A stretch of 40,405 bases of DNA. It comes from a virus. Positions 1 to 9,024 of this stretch are shown in pieces. The notes beneath the pieces are model-generated. The model made no database searches. It had not been told where the DNA came from and worked only from the letters and a program-made list of their open reading frames with translations. The stretch is taken from positions 1-40,405 of the IMG/VR virus record IMGVR_UViG_3300012920_000093; one strand, given 5' to 3'. Each line of letters begins with the position of its first letter. Within the stretch, counting starts at the first letter, position 1. The position numbers and the translations under genes were made by a program.

Positions 1-1893
1 AATAGCTTCACCCCCACCTCCGTTATCACCATTAAATCTAAATTTGGCTGCTGTACTAGATAATACTAAGTCATCCCCTATTGTAACATCATCTCCTACT
101 GAAGTAATAGAAGTAGCTACTGTAAAGTTATCACAGTTTATATCACCACTTGCACTTACATCACCTGTTACTGTTAAACTACTTCCATCAAATGTAAGAT
201 TGGCTTCACCATTTATACCATCTGTACCTGTTGCTGTTACTACTCTATCACTAGCCCCATTTGTAAATGTTGAAACTCCACCATCTGACCCATCTGTACC
301 TTGGGTACCTGTAGTACCTTGAATTCCCTGTATGCCCTGAGTACCCTGGGGTCCACCGCTACCTCCTGTAGCTGCATCATGGATAGATGAGGAAACGTTA
401 GATATACCTCCAATAGCTAAATTATTTTCTATCCAAGCCTCAGAAGCAGAAAGATATCCACTAGCACTTATATTAGTTACATCAGATAAACCTGCTGGAC
501 CTTGGAGACCTTGAAGACCCACCCCTGGAGGGCCTAATTCTCCCTGAATTCCCTGGATACCTTGGATACCTTGGGCCCCGGTATGGAGACCATAGGATCC
601 TGTGTAATAAAATTGATTGGAAGCAGTATCATAAATTACTACATTATCATATCCCACGTTGTCAAAAGATGCTGATGCTTGTAAGGAACCTAAAATAGTA
701 GTATTTCCTCCAATTGTAGCAGTATTAACTGTAAATAAATTTGGGGTAGTAAGTTGATCATTTAAAAATGTAAAATTATTACTAGCCGTTAAAGCATTAC
801 TAGCAGACCCAAAAAGAACATCACCAAAACCTACAGCAACTGAAGGACTTCTGCTAAGTAAAGTTGAAGGGTTATCAAATACTCTAGAATCTATATCAGC
901 TTTTTTTAAAAAGTCACTACTGTTAGCAACAATAACTGTGTTTTCTCCTGTTGATGTTCCAATATTAGGTACATGTACGGATCCACTAGTTAGAAGGCTA
1001 CCTGACACTTCTGTCTCTTGATTTATTGACCCTAACATAGTTTTTCCCTGAAGTCTAGTAGTACCAAATACATGTAAAGGAAAACCACTAGCTACGGCTT
1101 CTCCTAGAGCCAGATTGCCCAAAATATATGAAAAAGATGCTGTGTCAAGTAACCGAAGGTTATTACCCCTTAGTATTCCTTCTGATGTGATGTCACCTTG
1201 AGCAGCTAAATAGCTAGTAGTATTTACACTTCCTGTGATTGATAAATTACCATCTCCCGTTAGTCTCATTACTTCACTAGATGGGTTTGATTTTTCACTT
1301 CCTGTATTTGAGGTTTTGAATATTAAATCTCCAGCAGCTCCCTCAGGACCAATTTCTGTTACAATTGCTTCTATAGATGCAACAGAACCTGTAGTTTCTA
1401 TTTTTTCGTATTTGAAAAAACTAGAACTTTCAACTGTAAAATTAATTAAACCTGCAGAATCCCCTACTAGTGTTGCTCCTGATAGTCTTGAGCTTCGAAG
1501 GATGATCTCGGTACCAGTAGCATCATCAGTTTTAGATAAAATATCTAATGGTTTGATAGGAACATCCGTGCTATTTTCGGGATCAAATCCAATACCAAAA
1601 CGAGGTTCTTTATTACTGCCTGTATGGAAAACTGTTACAGCTATAGATCCTGTTGATTGTTCATTATTGCTAGGAACTCTAATGTAAAATTGACTATCTA
1701 CTCCGCTGGAGGTATCATAAGAATTTACATAAAAGCCTATAGATCCTAAGGAAGCTGAATCAAAAATATTAACTGATCCGGTTGCTGCGGAGTAAAAGAA
1801 TTTTATAGAATCTACTGATCCTGTTGGGTGATAAAGTGAAGAGGTAGGAACAATAGGGGAAGTTGCAACTGTAAAAGGAGTAATTATTCTCAT
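1..1893 (-). CDS. Tail-fibre-like structural protein, partial (3' end outside the window)
   Basis: An uninterrupted minus-strand frame of 631 codons opens with ATG at 1893, 14 bases after the stop of the upstream gene, and is still open at base 1. The first 410 or so residues are Ser/Thr/Gly-rich with many short beta-prone segments of the SGSV/ISGS type. Around residues 414-428 lies a DTASNQFYYTGS motif that also occurs in the 694-aa and 1745-aa proteins of this window. Short collagen-like runs of Gly-X-Gln triplets follow at about 435-471 and 512-538. The last visible part (TVTGDVSASGDI, VTIGDDLVLSS) resembles the strand-rich shafts that precede the C-terminal domains of long phage fibres. 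I infer a trimeric fibre or receptor-binding protein; the tip that would settle this, perhaps a self-cleaving chaperone domain, lies beyond the window. Confidence 0.7.
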   Translation of the reverse strand, partial: MRIITPFTVATSPIVPTSSLYHPTGSVDSIKFFYSAATGSVNIFDSASLGSIGFYVNSYDTSSGVDSQFYIRVPSNNEQSTGSIAVTVFHTGSNKEPRFGIGFDPENSTDVPIKPLDILSKTDDATGTEIILRSSRLSGATLVGDSAGLINFTVESSSFFKYEKIETTGSVASIEAIVTEIGPEGAAGDLIFKTSNTGSEKSNPSSEVMRLTGDGNLSITGSVNTTSYLAAQGDITSEGILRGNNLRLLDTASFSYILGNLALGEAVASGFPLHVFGTTRLQGKTMLGSINQETEVSGSLLTSGSVHVPNIGTSTGENTVIVANSSDFLKKADIDSRVFDNPSTLLSRSPSVAVGFGDVLFGSASNALTASNNFTFLNDQLTTPNLFTVNTATIGGNTTILGSLQASASFDNVGYDNVVIYDTASNQFYYTGSYGLHTGAQGIQGIQGIQGELGPPGVGLQGLQGPAGLSDVTNISASGYLSASEAWIENNLAIGGISNVSSSIHDAATGGSGGPQGTQGIQGIQGTTGTQGTDGSDGGVSTFTNGASDRVVTATGTDGINGEANLTFDGSSLTVTGDVSASGDINCDNFTVATSITSVGDDVTIGDDLVLSSTAAKFRFNGDNGGGGEAI

Positions 1894-1907
1894 AAAAATT
1901 TAATTTA

Positions 1908-2480
1908 TTACATAAATAAATATGTTCCTTTAATAACTACTAATTCTTCTGTTACATGAACATAAAACTGCCAAGTATCGTCTCCTGCTCCATAACCTAC
2001 AAAGCAATTAACAGGATCCACAAGTACTTGGTTAGGGTTAAAAGAACCCACTTGGGAAAACGTATTAATAACTTCAAAATCATGAATCCAATAATTTTCA
2101 TTAATGTCTGATTTGCTTCTTAAAAGGGTCTGTTTAAATTGAACTGTGGTTAACTGTTCATAGTCTGCTAAACCTGATGCGGCAGAAGGTGAAAGTGTAC
2201 CTGTTATTGTTCCTTCAATTATATACAAATTAGGGGTTACCCCCCATTCATAACTAGAGTTATTATTATTTTGATTTGTAGGAAGAGAAAGATACCTTAC
2301 ATAAGCGTTTGATTGTGGATTTTCAGTGCTTCTTCTAAAAGCAAATGATCCATATCTAATATTTTGAACATCATTACCATCATGTTGAGACTCATATGGC
2401 ACATAGCTAGAAGAAGCTTCACTTCCACTTATACTAGTAGGTATAAAATTTAATTCTTGATAAGTTCTTGATCCTCCCAT
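1908..2480 (-). CDS. Hypothetical virion protein, 190 aa
   Basis: I do not recognise this 190-residue protein. It opens MGGSRTYQELNFIPTS two bases after the upstream gene ends and stops 14 bases before the fibre-like gene. It has no signal peptide, no membrane segment and a single Cys. It is rich in Asn, Ser, Tyr and aromatic residues, as many phage surface proteins are. Its N-terminus (TYQELNFIP near the start) resembles the QEINLLPFD segment near the start of the 237-aa neighbour, which hints at a shared docking element. Its place in a coupled run between the collagen-like protein and a fibre gene suggests a small receptor-binding or fibre-associated protein. That function rests on context only. 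Confidence 0.6.
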   Translation of the reverse strand: MGGSRTYQELNFIPTSISGSEASSSYVPYESQHDGNDVQNIRYGSFAFRRSTENPQSNAYVRYLSLPTNQNNNNSSYEWGVTPNLYIIEGTITGTLSPSAASGLADYEQLTTVQFKQTLLRSKSDINENYWIHDFEVINTFSQVGSFNPNQVLVDPVNCFVGYGAGDDTWQFYVHVTEELVVIKGTYLFM

Positions 2481-2482
2481 AG

Positions 2483-3196
2483 TTAAAATATTTTAATAAA
2501 TCCTTTTAATCTTTGGTCATCATGGGTAAAAAATTGGGGGTGTGATCCTGCAAACCTTAATCTAAAATATAAACTTAAATTTGAAGTATTAGATTGAGAA
2601 TATACATAATTATTAGCATATTGTCCAGTTGGGCCAAAAATAAATTCATTAGGATTTGATGTGGTGATTTGAACCAAACGATCAAAAAAGATGGATGAGT
2701 TGGCGTTGTTGCTGTTGGTAGACCATCCTCCTGAGCTGTGTGTTAAGGTTTCTGAAGACCAGCTACTAATATAAGTGTTATTAGATCCTATTGAGTTTAA
2801 CATCAAAGTTCCATGCCAATTGTGATAGAAACTAGGAAAAGTATTAAAAGCTAAATCTGTAGAAGTTGATGATACTCCTATTACTGTTACTTGAATATTA
2901 ATAGGAACTCTAGCAAAGGGACTAGCAGTACTATTCATTCCTAAATTAAACATAGATCTAGTGATGTTTATCCCACCATATATAACTCGATATACTGAAA
3001 AACTGGAGTTGCCAGGGCTATTTGCTACTCGACCTAGTTCAGTATAAAAGGGAAATATTCTAGGTTCGTAAATGTTGCCTCCTTCGTCTAAATCTCCTCC
3101 ATATGTAAAATTTCCATCAGTATCAAAAGGAAGAAGATTTATCTCTTGGGTTACAAAACTAGAAGAGGGGGCATTATGTGTATATAATCCTGCCAT
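2483..3196 (-). CDS. Hypothetical virion protein, 237 aa
   Basis: This is a 237-residue protein of unknown family. Its ATG directly follows the stop of the 191-aa gene, with no bases between, so translational coupling is likely. It is very rich in Ser, Asn, Phe and Tyr, has no Cys, and shows the alternating polar/aromatic pattern of an all-beta fold. It ends GFIKIF. There is no signal peptide or transmembrane helix. The short N-terminal segment VTQEINLLPFD resembles the start of the 190-aa product. It is probably a fibre-tip or baseplate-decoration protein, judged from its neighbours alone. Confidence 0.6.
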   Translation of the reverse strand: MAGLYTHNAPSSSFVTQEINLLPFDTDGNFTYGGDLDEGGNIYEPRIFPFYTELGRVANSPGNSSFSVYRVIYGGINITRSMFNLGMNSTASPFARVPINIQVTVIGVSSTSTDLAFNTFPSFYHNWHGTLMLNSIGSNNTYISSWSSETLTHSSGGWSTNSNNANSSIFFDRLVQITTSNPNEFIFGPTGQYANNYVYSQSNTSNLSLYFRLRFAGSHPQFFTHDDQRLKGFIKIF

Positions 3197-3772
3197 TTAA
3201 GATAAATAAGCTATTCCTTTATAATAAATATTTTGATCTCCATCTGCTTCGGGGTTTGTTGGTTTACGCCATATTAAATAATCTCCTTCGTGAAAGGGTC
3301 TAAAGGAAGTATAAGTAGTACTGCTAATATTACTACCAATAGTAGCATTAACAGTTACACCAGGACTAGTGTATTCTGTAGTCATTAAAGGTTGTTTAAG
3401 ATCCCAAACTCTTATAACAGGAATTTGTGGTGAACCAGGAAAAGGAAAAAATGGAACCCATATACATGTTTCTTCAAAAAAATGAACTGGTTTTGCGTCA
3501 CCTCCTTTATTATCTTTTCCTACCCAATATTGCATTTTACATGATTTAAATTTTCTCCAATTTACTGCAAAAAAGTTCCTAGTATTTGTGGCATCTGCAG
3601 GTGAACCTGTCCAATATTGGTAGTGGAAAAAAGATACCATAGTAGGATTTTGATTAGATGTAAAATCATCAGTCCTATTTCCATTCTCATCAAATGGAGA
3701 TTGTCTAGGGGCAACTTGTTCGTTTATGTAATCAAACGAAAGTCCTTTTATACCTGTACTTTGTCCTGGCAT
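3197..3772 (-). CDS. Hypothetical virion protein, 191 aa
   Basis: This 191-residue unknown starts with an ATG that overlaps the stop of the 1745-aa gene by one base (TAATG), so it is probably translated by re-initiation. It is rich in Trp, Phe, Tyr and Pro (for example CIWVPFFPFPGSPQIP near the middle), has two Cys residues about 30 apart, and ends KGIAYLS. The aromatic content and beta-like pattern fit a compact carbohydrate- or surface-binding domain. I see no motif that proves this. It is the first of three similarly sized unknowns between the collagen-like protein and the fibre gene at the left edge. Confidence 0.6.
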   Translation of the reverse strand: MPGQSTGIKGLSFDYINEQVAPRQSPFDENGNRTDDFTSNQNPTMVSFFHYQYWTGSPADATNTRNFFAVNWRKFKSCKMQYWVGKDNKGGDAKPVHFFEETCIWVPFFPFPGSPQIPVIRVWDLKQPLMTTEYTSPGVTVNATIGSNISSTTYTSFRPFHEGDYLIWRKPTNPEADGDQNIYYKGIAYLS

Positions 3773-6700
3773 TATAGTGTAAAGTATCTAAATCTGTGTT
3801 CAGCCGATGCTCCTAAAGTTTTGTAATGGTATACGTTTAATTGAAGGTCCCCACTACCATTTATACTAAATGTAGTTAAATTAGGATCTACTATAGCTAC
3901 ATTTAAAGGGGTTCTTACAACTTCATTCAGATTTATTCTTTCGTCATTGATTCCGCTTGACCCACTAGTCCAAGCTAAATCTGCTTCTATTACTTGAGTT
4001 CTTTGAACCCCAGTTCCAGCATCATCGTAATATATGGACCAATATAATTTCATGTAATGGAAATCATCTCCTATTGTAGGGGTACCATCGGTAACTCCAT
4101 CAAGGGAAGGAGGAATATCAAATGTTATAAAATTACTAATAGTTCCAGCTGTGGAAACTTCTTGAGTTTTTCCAGCAATATATTCATATGAGGAAATACT
4201 TTCGTTTTTTCTATCAAATCTAAAAGGTACACCACTAGCTAATACTGTAGTCTCACCAGATGATAAAAATGTAAATTCTCCTGTTTCTGCTACAGTATCA
4301 TTTTGTACGTATCTAAAATCACTACCACTTAAATTAGTATTATTTGTATCATTATTAGTGGGAGCAAACACTGCAAAATGGGTTCCTGAGTTTTGTTCGG
4401 GTTTCATTTCCCCTACAAAAATAGGGTCATATTCAAAACATATTATTACAGGATCAGTGTTGTTAAAAGTTCCATTTGAATCCAAATAGTCTACATCAAT
4501 GTCAAATTGAAAAGTACTACTATAAGTAGTCCCTATTTTACATCTAAAACGAGCATAAGTTACAGCAGTGGTGGAAGGTGTGTCACCCATATCTCTTACA
4601 GTGATTATTCCTCCTTCATAATTGTTTAAGAACTGGAAAATGTTAAAATCATCTGTAGAATCATTACTAAAACGATGTAATCTAATTTTAGTAGTACTAT
4701 CACTTGGAGCTGAAGTGTTGTTGTTTGAAGCGTTTAGGAAAAGTAATTGGAATGATGATGGTTGAGGGTTTGAGGTAGCTGTACTATAAATGTAATTAAA
4801 GCATATTGCACTTGCAGCGTCCCCGTTATCACCTTGAGCACCATTTTCACCTTGTGCTCCGTCTTCTCCTTGAGCACCGTTTTCACCTTGAGCGCCATTT
4901 TCACCTTGTGCTCCGTCTTCTCCTTGAGCACCGTCTTCGCCTTGTGCACCATTAAAACCTTGAGCACCGTCTTCACCCTGTGAACCATTAAAACCTTGAG
5001 CACCGTTTTCGCCTTGAGCACCGTCTTCGCCTTGTGCACCATTAAAACCTTGAGCACCGTTTTCACCTTGAGGGCCAGTTTCTCCATCTTCACCTTGTGC
5101 ACCAGTAAAACCTTGGGGACCATCATCTCCAATTCCTCCATTAGAACCTATTTGTCCTTGGATACCTTGAACAGATTCTCCTTGAATTCCCTGGATACCT
5201 TGTATGCCTTGGGTACCTTGAGTACCTTGAGCTCCTAAAAGTTCACTTGAGGGACATATTGTTGGGGAAGTATTGTTTATTAAATCAAACCCGGCTCCAC
5301 TAAAATGATCAACTGTAAATTGGATTACACCATTGCCTCCTAAAGTAGTAGAAGCAACATCAGTAACTGTGTAAGCATTGGTTCCTATAGTAATAATATA
5401 AGATCCTGGGAGACCAGCCGAAATGCCGGCATATATATTTGCGAGTTCACCGCTTGCAACGAAGGCGCCAAATGAAAAATATACTTCTGTTACTTGGTTT
5501 GATGCTACATTATCTGTAGTAAATGTTGTTCCTGTTAACTCAGTATCGTTAGTTTTATAAGTTGCAGTTATACATCCCTGAGTTAGTCCTGGGCTTCCTT
5601 GGATACCTTGGGCACCATCTTCTCCTTGGGGGCCAGTTTCACCATCTTCACCTTGTGCGCCATTGAAACCTTGTGTACCATTGAAACCTTGGGCACCGTC
5701 TTCTCCTTGTGCACCATTAAAACCTTGGGCACCGTCTTCTCCTTGTACACCATCTCCACCCTGTGAACCATTTTCACCTTGTGAGCCATTGAAACCTTGT
5801 GTGCCCTGAATACCTTGAGTGCCTTGGATAGATTCACCTTGGATACCTTGAATACCTTGGACACCTTGGGCACCCTGTATGCTTATTCCAACACCAGTTT
5901 GTCCCTGAGTACCTTGTATGCCTTGAATAGAAAGTCCTTGGATACCTTGGATACCTTGAATAGATTCACCTTGAATACCCTGAATGCCTTGAATTGAGGT
6001 ACCTTGTGGACCCTGAGATCCTGAAGAACCTTGAATGCCTTGACCTGCATTTTCCCCATCTATTCCTTGGAGACCTAAATTACCTTGAGGGCCTTGTGAT
6101 CCTGAAGAACCTTGAATACCTTGACCTGCATTAGACCCATCTTGTCCTTGTGCGCCATCAAAACCTTGGATTCCATCTTCGCCTTGTGCTCCGTCTTCAC
6201 CTTGTGCACCAATAAAACCCTGCGCACCATCTCCTCCATCTCCTCCTTCTGTACCTTGTGCTCCTTCTAATGAGTTAGTAGCGCATACTGTAGTAGAAGT
6301 ATTAATAGAATAACTAGTCCCAACACCTGATATATGTTGTACTGTAAATTCAAAAACATTAGTGCCTCCTACTGAATTTATATTAAGATCTGTAACATTA
6401 TATGAATGGGTGATACCACTTTGTTCTAAAGATATAGTGTATGTTCCAGGACTAGAATTATTAAAATTAGTAAACATATTACTAATTGCTGGGTTAGAGA
6501 TTCCAGCTGTAAGTGAAAGATATACAGTAGTTATACTAGCACCGACTGTTGTATTAGCAGATACTGTAGTAGAAGATGGAGTTAAATCTGAGGTGGATGC
6601 TTTATAAGTTGTTAAAATACATCCTTCTGTATCTCCGGTTTCACCTTGTGCACCATTAAAGCCTTGAGCACCATCTTCTCCTTGTACTCCGTCTTTTCCT

Positions 6701-9009
6701 TGTGCACCATTAAAACCTTGGGCACCATTTTCCCCTTGTGCGCCATTAAAGCCTTGTATTCCATCTTCACCTTGTGAACCATTAAAACCTTGCGTCCCAT
6801 CTTCACCTTGAGCTCCATTTTCCCCTTGAACCGATAGACCTTGTATACCCTGAATACCTTGAGTACCTTGGGTACCTTGTACGCCTTGTATACCTTGAAT
6901 ACCTTGGATACCTTGAGAACCAGTTGTGCCCTGGATTCCTATTCCAATACCAGTATTTCCTTGCAAACCTTGGGTGCCTTGTACACCTTGGGTTCCTTGA
7001 ATACCTTGAGTACCTTGAGGCCCTTGTATACCCTGGATGCCCTGAATACCTTGAGTGCCTTGAGTACCTTGCACTCCCTGGGTACCTTGGATTCCCTGAA
7101 TAGAAGGACCTTGAATTCCTTGGGATCCTGAAGAACCTTGGATACCCTGACCTGCATTAGCTCCATTCAATCCTTGTGATCCAGAGGGGCCTATTTCTCC
7201 TTGAATACCTTGTGCTGCTTGAGTGCCTTGTGTGCCTTGCACACCTTGAGTTCCTTGAATGCCTTGGGTACCTTGTATACCCTGGATGCCCTGAATGCCC
7301 TGAATGCCTTGTATGCCCTGGATACCTTGTGTGCCTTGTATACCTTGTATACCTTGTATACCTTGGGAACCTGTAAAACCCTGGGCTCCATCTTGGCCAA
7401 CTTGTCCTTGTGGTCCTTGGGATCCTGAAGCTCCTTGAATTCCAGTAAAGCCTTGAAGACCTACTCCAACATCACCTTGTATACCTTGTGATCCAGAGGG
7501 GCCTATTTCTCCTTGAATACCTTGTGCTGCTTGAGTGCCCTGTAAACCTTGAATACCTTGAGTACCTTGGGTACCTTGTACGCCTTGTATACCTTGAATA
7601 CCTTGGATACCTTGAAGACCTGTTCCGGTTTCTCCTATTTCTCCTTGGGTTCCCTGAGTACCCTGTATTCCTTGAGTACCTTGGGTACCTTGTACGCCTT
7701 GTATACCTTGGATGCCTTGGGATCCTGAGGGACCTATTTCTCCTTGGGTACCTAAATTACCTTGAATTCCCTGAGGGCCTTGAATACCTAATCCGGTTTG
7801 GCCTATTTCACCTTGAGAACCTGAAGAACCTTGAATGCCCTGAGTACCTTGGGCACCTTGTGTGCCTTGTATACCTTGGATTCCTTGAATGCCTTGAGCT
7901 GCAAATGCTCCATCTTGTCCTTGAGATCCTAAATTACCTTGTGGACCCTGTGATCCCGAAGAACCTTGGATACCTTGACCTGCATTAGCTCCATCTTGTC
8001 CCTGAAGTCCTAAATCTCCTTGTACACCTTGGATACCCTGAGATCCTATTGATCCAAACCCATCACTTCCTGTATAGTAAATTTGGCCAGATCCTGTATC
8101 AATAACTAATACATTGTTTACAGATGATGTAGAAGGCAAATTAGGGGCCTTAACTATAGATCCTGAAATTGTTAAATCGTCCTCAATTTGGGTTAACCCC
8201 GAACCAGATCCTATGTAAATATTTTGAGAACCAGAACCTATGTAAAGGCTTTGAAGAGGTTGGTTTAATAAATTAAATGTTCGGTAAGTTCCGGCACTAA
8301 ATAAAGAATGTTCTATAAATGTAAAGTTTTTTTCTCCTTTAAGACCATCAGCTTTTGCTCCTATAGTTTTATCACCTAAATTATTTAATTGGACTGCACC
8401 ATCAGCATTTCCCGAATCTAGTTCTAAAAATTTTCCATACATTCCAAGACTAGCTGAAATATAAGATCCAAAAGATTCTATAAAATCTGTAACTATAAAG
8501 TTTTGTCTGTGAACTGAACCTGCGGGGGTAATATAAAGTTCGGATTGGCCCGCATCAACTTGAATATTTAGGTTACCCGCACTATCAAGATAAAGTCCAG
8601 TATCTTGTGAAGAAGAAAATGTTAAGGAAGGGCTAGTAGAACTTCCATTACTTACAAATATTTTATCTATTACAACATCACCACTTCCACTTAAAGCTAT
8701 ATCGGCACTTGAACTTATAGCAATTGAAGAAGAAGACCCAGCTTCCATAGTAGTTTGTAAGTCTTCTATAGATCCTGTGCCACCAGTAATTAACAACCAA
8801 TTATCTCCATTATTTACATCACCTTGGTTTGTAGGAAGCGAGCCAGTATAGGCCCAAAGCTCAGCAGTACTTAATTGAAATACTAATAAACCAGGAAAAG
8901 TTTCAAACCAAGGATGGGCATATCTAGCAGACTGATCTGCCAATACAGTTCTATCATCAATGGGTTCTTGAGTTGATGGAGAGTATCCTTGAAATATTGT
9001 AACTGCCAT
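3772..9009 (-). CDS. Collagen-like fibre protein with two paralogous inserted domains, 1745 aa
   Basis: A very long virion fibre candidate. Residues 1-90 form a globular head (WFETFPGLLVFQLSTAELW), followed by a Ser-rich module at about 91-110 (SSSIAISSSADIALSGSG) shared with the 694-aa protein. A DTGSGQIYYTGS linker lies at about 300-316. Collagen-like Gly-X-Y repeats, mostly G-I-Q and G-T-Q and later G-A-Q/G-E-D/G-F-N, fill about 320-794, 914-1142 and 1260-1399. Two related domains of roughly 115-120 residues interrupt them (about 794-914 and 1142-1260). Each begins Q/E-GCI-TYK and has a second Cys near its end. Residues 1399-1745 form a globular C-terminal domain. Gly at every third position implies a trimeric triple helix; Gln in place of hydroxyproline is usual in phage collagen-like proteins. 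Receptor binding is inferred, not shown. Confidence 0.85.
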   Translation of the reverse strand: MAVTIFQGYSPSTQEPIDDRTVLADQSARYAHPWFETFPGLLVFQLSTAELWAYTGSLPTNQGDVNNGDNWLLITGGTGSIEDLQTTMEAGSSSSIAISSSADIALSGSGDVVIDKIFVSNGSSTSPSLTFSSSQDTGLYLDSAGNLNIQVDAGQSELYITPAGSVHRQNFIVTDFIESFGSYISASLGMYGKFLELDSGNADGAVQLNNLGDKTIGAKADGLKGEKNFTFIEHSLFSAGTYRTFNLLNQPLQSLYIGSGSQNIYIGSGSGLTQIEDDLTISGSIVKAPNLPSTSSVNNVLVIDTGSGQIYYTGSDGFGSIGSQGIQGVQGDLGLQGQDGANAGQGIQGSSGSQGPQGNLGSQGQDGAFAAQGIQGIQGIQGTQGAQGTQGIQGSSGSQGEIGQTGLGIQGPQGIQGNLGTQGEIGPSGSQGIQGIQGVQGTQGTQGIQGTQGTQGEIGETGTGLQGIQGIQGIQGVQGTQGTQGIQGLQGTQAAQGIQGEIGPSGSQGIQGDVGVGLQGFTGIQGASGSQGPQGQVGQDGAQGFTGSQGIQGIQGIQGTQGIQGIQGIQGIQGIQGIQGTQGIQGTQGVQGTQGTQAAQGIQGEIGPSGSQGLNGANAGQGIQGSSGSQGIQGPSIQGIQGTQGVQGTQGTQGIQGIQGIQGPQGTQGIQGTQGVQGTQGLQGNTGIGIGIQGTTGSQGIQGIQGIQGVQGTQGTQGIQGIQGLSVQGENGAQGEDGTQGFNGSQGEDGIQGFNGAQGENGAQGFNGAQGKDGVQGEDGAQGFNGAQGETGDTEGCILTTYKASTSDLTPSSTTVSANTTVGASITTVYLSLTAGISNPAISNMFTNFNNSSPGTYTISLEQSGITHSYNVTDLNINSVGGTNVFEFTVQHISGVGTSYSINTSTTVCATNSLEGAQGTEGGDGGDGAQGFIGAQGEDGAQGEDGIQGFDGAQGQDGSNAGQGIQGSSGSQGPQGNLGLQGIDGENAGQGIQGSSGSQGPQGTSIQGIQGIQGESIQGIQGIQGLSIQGIQGTQGQTGVGISIQGAQGVQGIQGIQGESIQGTQGIQGTQGFNGSQGENGSQGGDGVQGEDGAQGFNGAQGEDGAQGFNGTQGFNGAQGEDGETGPQGEDGAQGIQGSPGLTQGCITATYKTNDTELTGTTFTTDNVASNQVTEVYFSFGAFVASGELANIYAGISAGLPGSYIITIGTNAYTVTDVASTTLGGNGVIQFTVDHFSGAGFDLINNTSPTICPSSELLGAQGTQGTQGIQGIQGIQGESVQGIQGQIGSNGGIGDDGPQGFTGAQGEDGETGPQGENGAQGFNGAQGEDGAQGENGAQGFNGSQGEDGAQGFNGAQGEDGAQGEDGAQGENGAQGENGAQGEDGAQGENGAQGDNGDAASAICFNYIYSTATSNPQPSSFQLLFLNASNNNTSAPSDSTTKIRLHRFSNDSTDDFNIFQFLNNYEGGIITVRDMGDTPSTTAVTYARFRCKIGTTYSSTFQFDIDVDYLDSNGTFNNTDPVIICFEYDPIFVGEMKPEQNSGTHFAVFAPTNNDTNNTNLSGSDFRYVQNDTVAETGEFTFLSSGETTVLASGVPFRFDRKNESISSYEYIAGKTQEVSTAGTISNFITFDIPPSLDGVTDGTPTIGDDFHYMKLYWSIYYDDAGTGVQRTQVIEADLAWTSGSSGINDERINLNEVVRTPLNVAIVDPNLTTFSINGSGDLQLNVYHYKTLGASAEHRFRYFTL
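4815..8050 (-). repeat. Collagen-like 9-base-periodic repeat region
   Basis: The coding strand repeats GGN-X-CAA-type codons so that, on the plus strand, CCTTGNATA/CCTTGNGTA units recur every 9 bases. Two non-repetitive stretches (about 6270-6630 and 5230-5585) break it into three blocks. The left-hand blocks have a different unit, an 18-base or longer cassette encoding GAQGEDGAQGFN-like strings. Such repeats can expand or shrink by slippage or recombination, and they also produce long non-coding shadow frames on both strands. Confidence 0.9.
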
Positions 9010-9012
9010 TAG

Positions 9013-9024
9013 TAATAAATATTA
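9013..9024 (-). promoter_or_regulatory. Variant AATATTTATA element before the collagen-like gene
   Basis: The sense strand reads TAATATTTATTA and ends only about 4 bases before the ATG at 9009. This is the shortest spacing in the window and the weakest match. If the element is a promoter, the transcript here would be almost leaderless. Confidence 0.35.

Noticed and set aside
1235-1687. Plus-strand open frame of 150 codons
   Set aside because: It lies opposite the continuous left-edge fibre gene, has no recognisable features, and all supported genes are on the minus strand.
4815-8050. Long open frames on the plus strand and in other minus frames (for example 7488-7988 plus and 4734-5141 minus)
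   Set aside because: They are shadows of the 9-base collagen-like repeat and translate to low-complexity Leu/Tyr or Lys/Val strings with no leader or start element.
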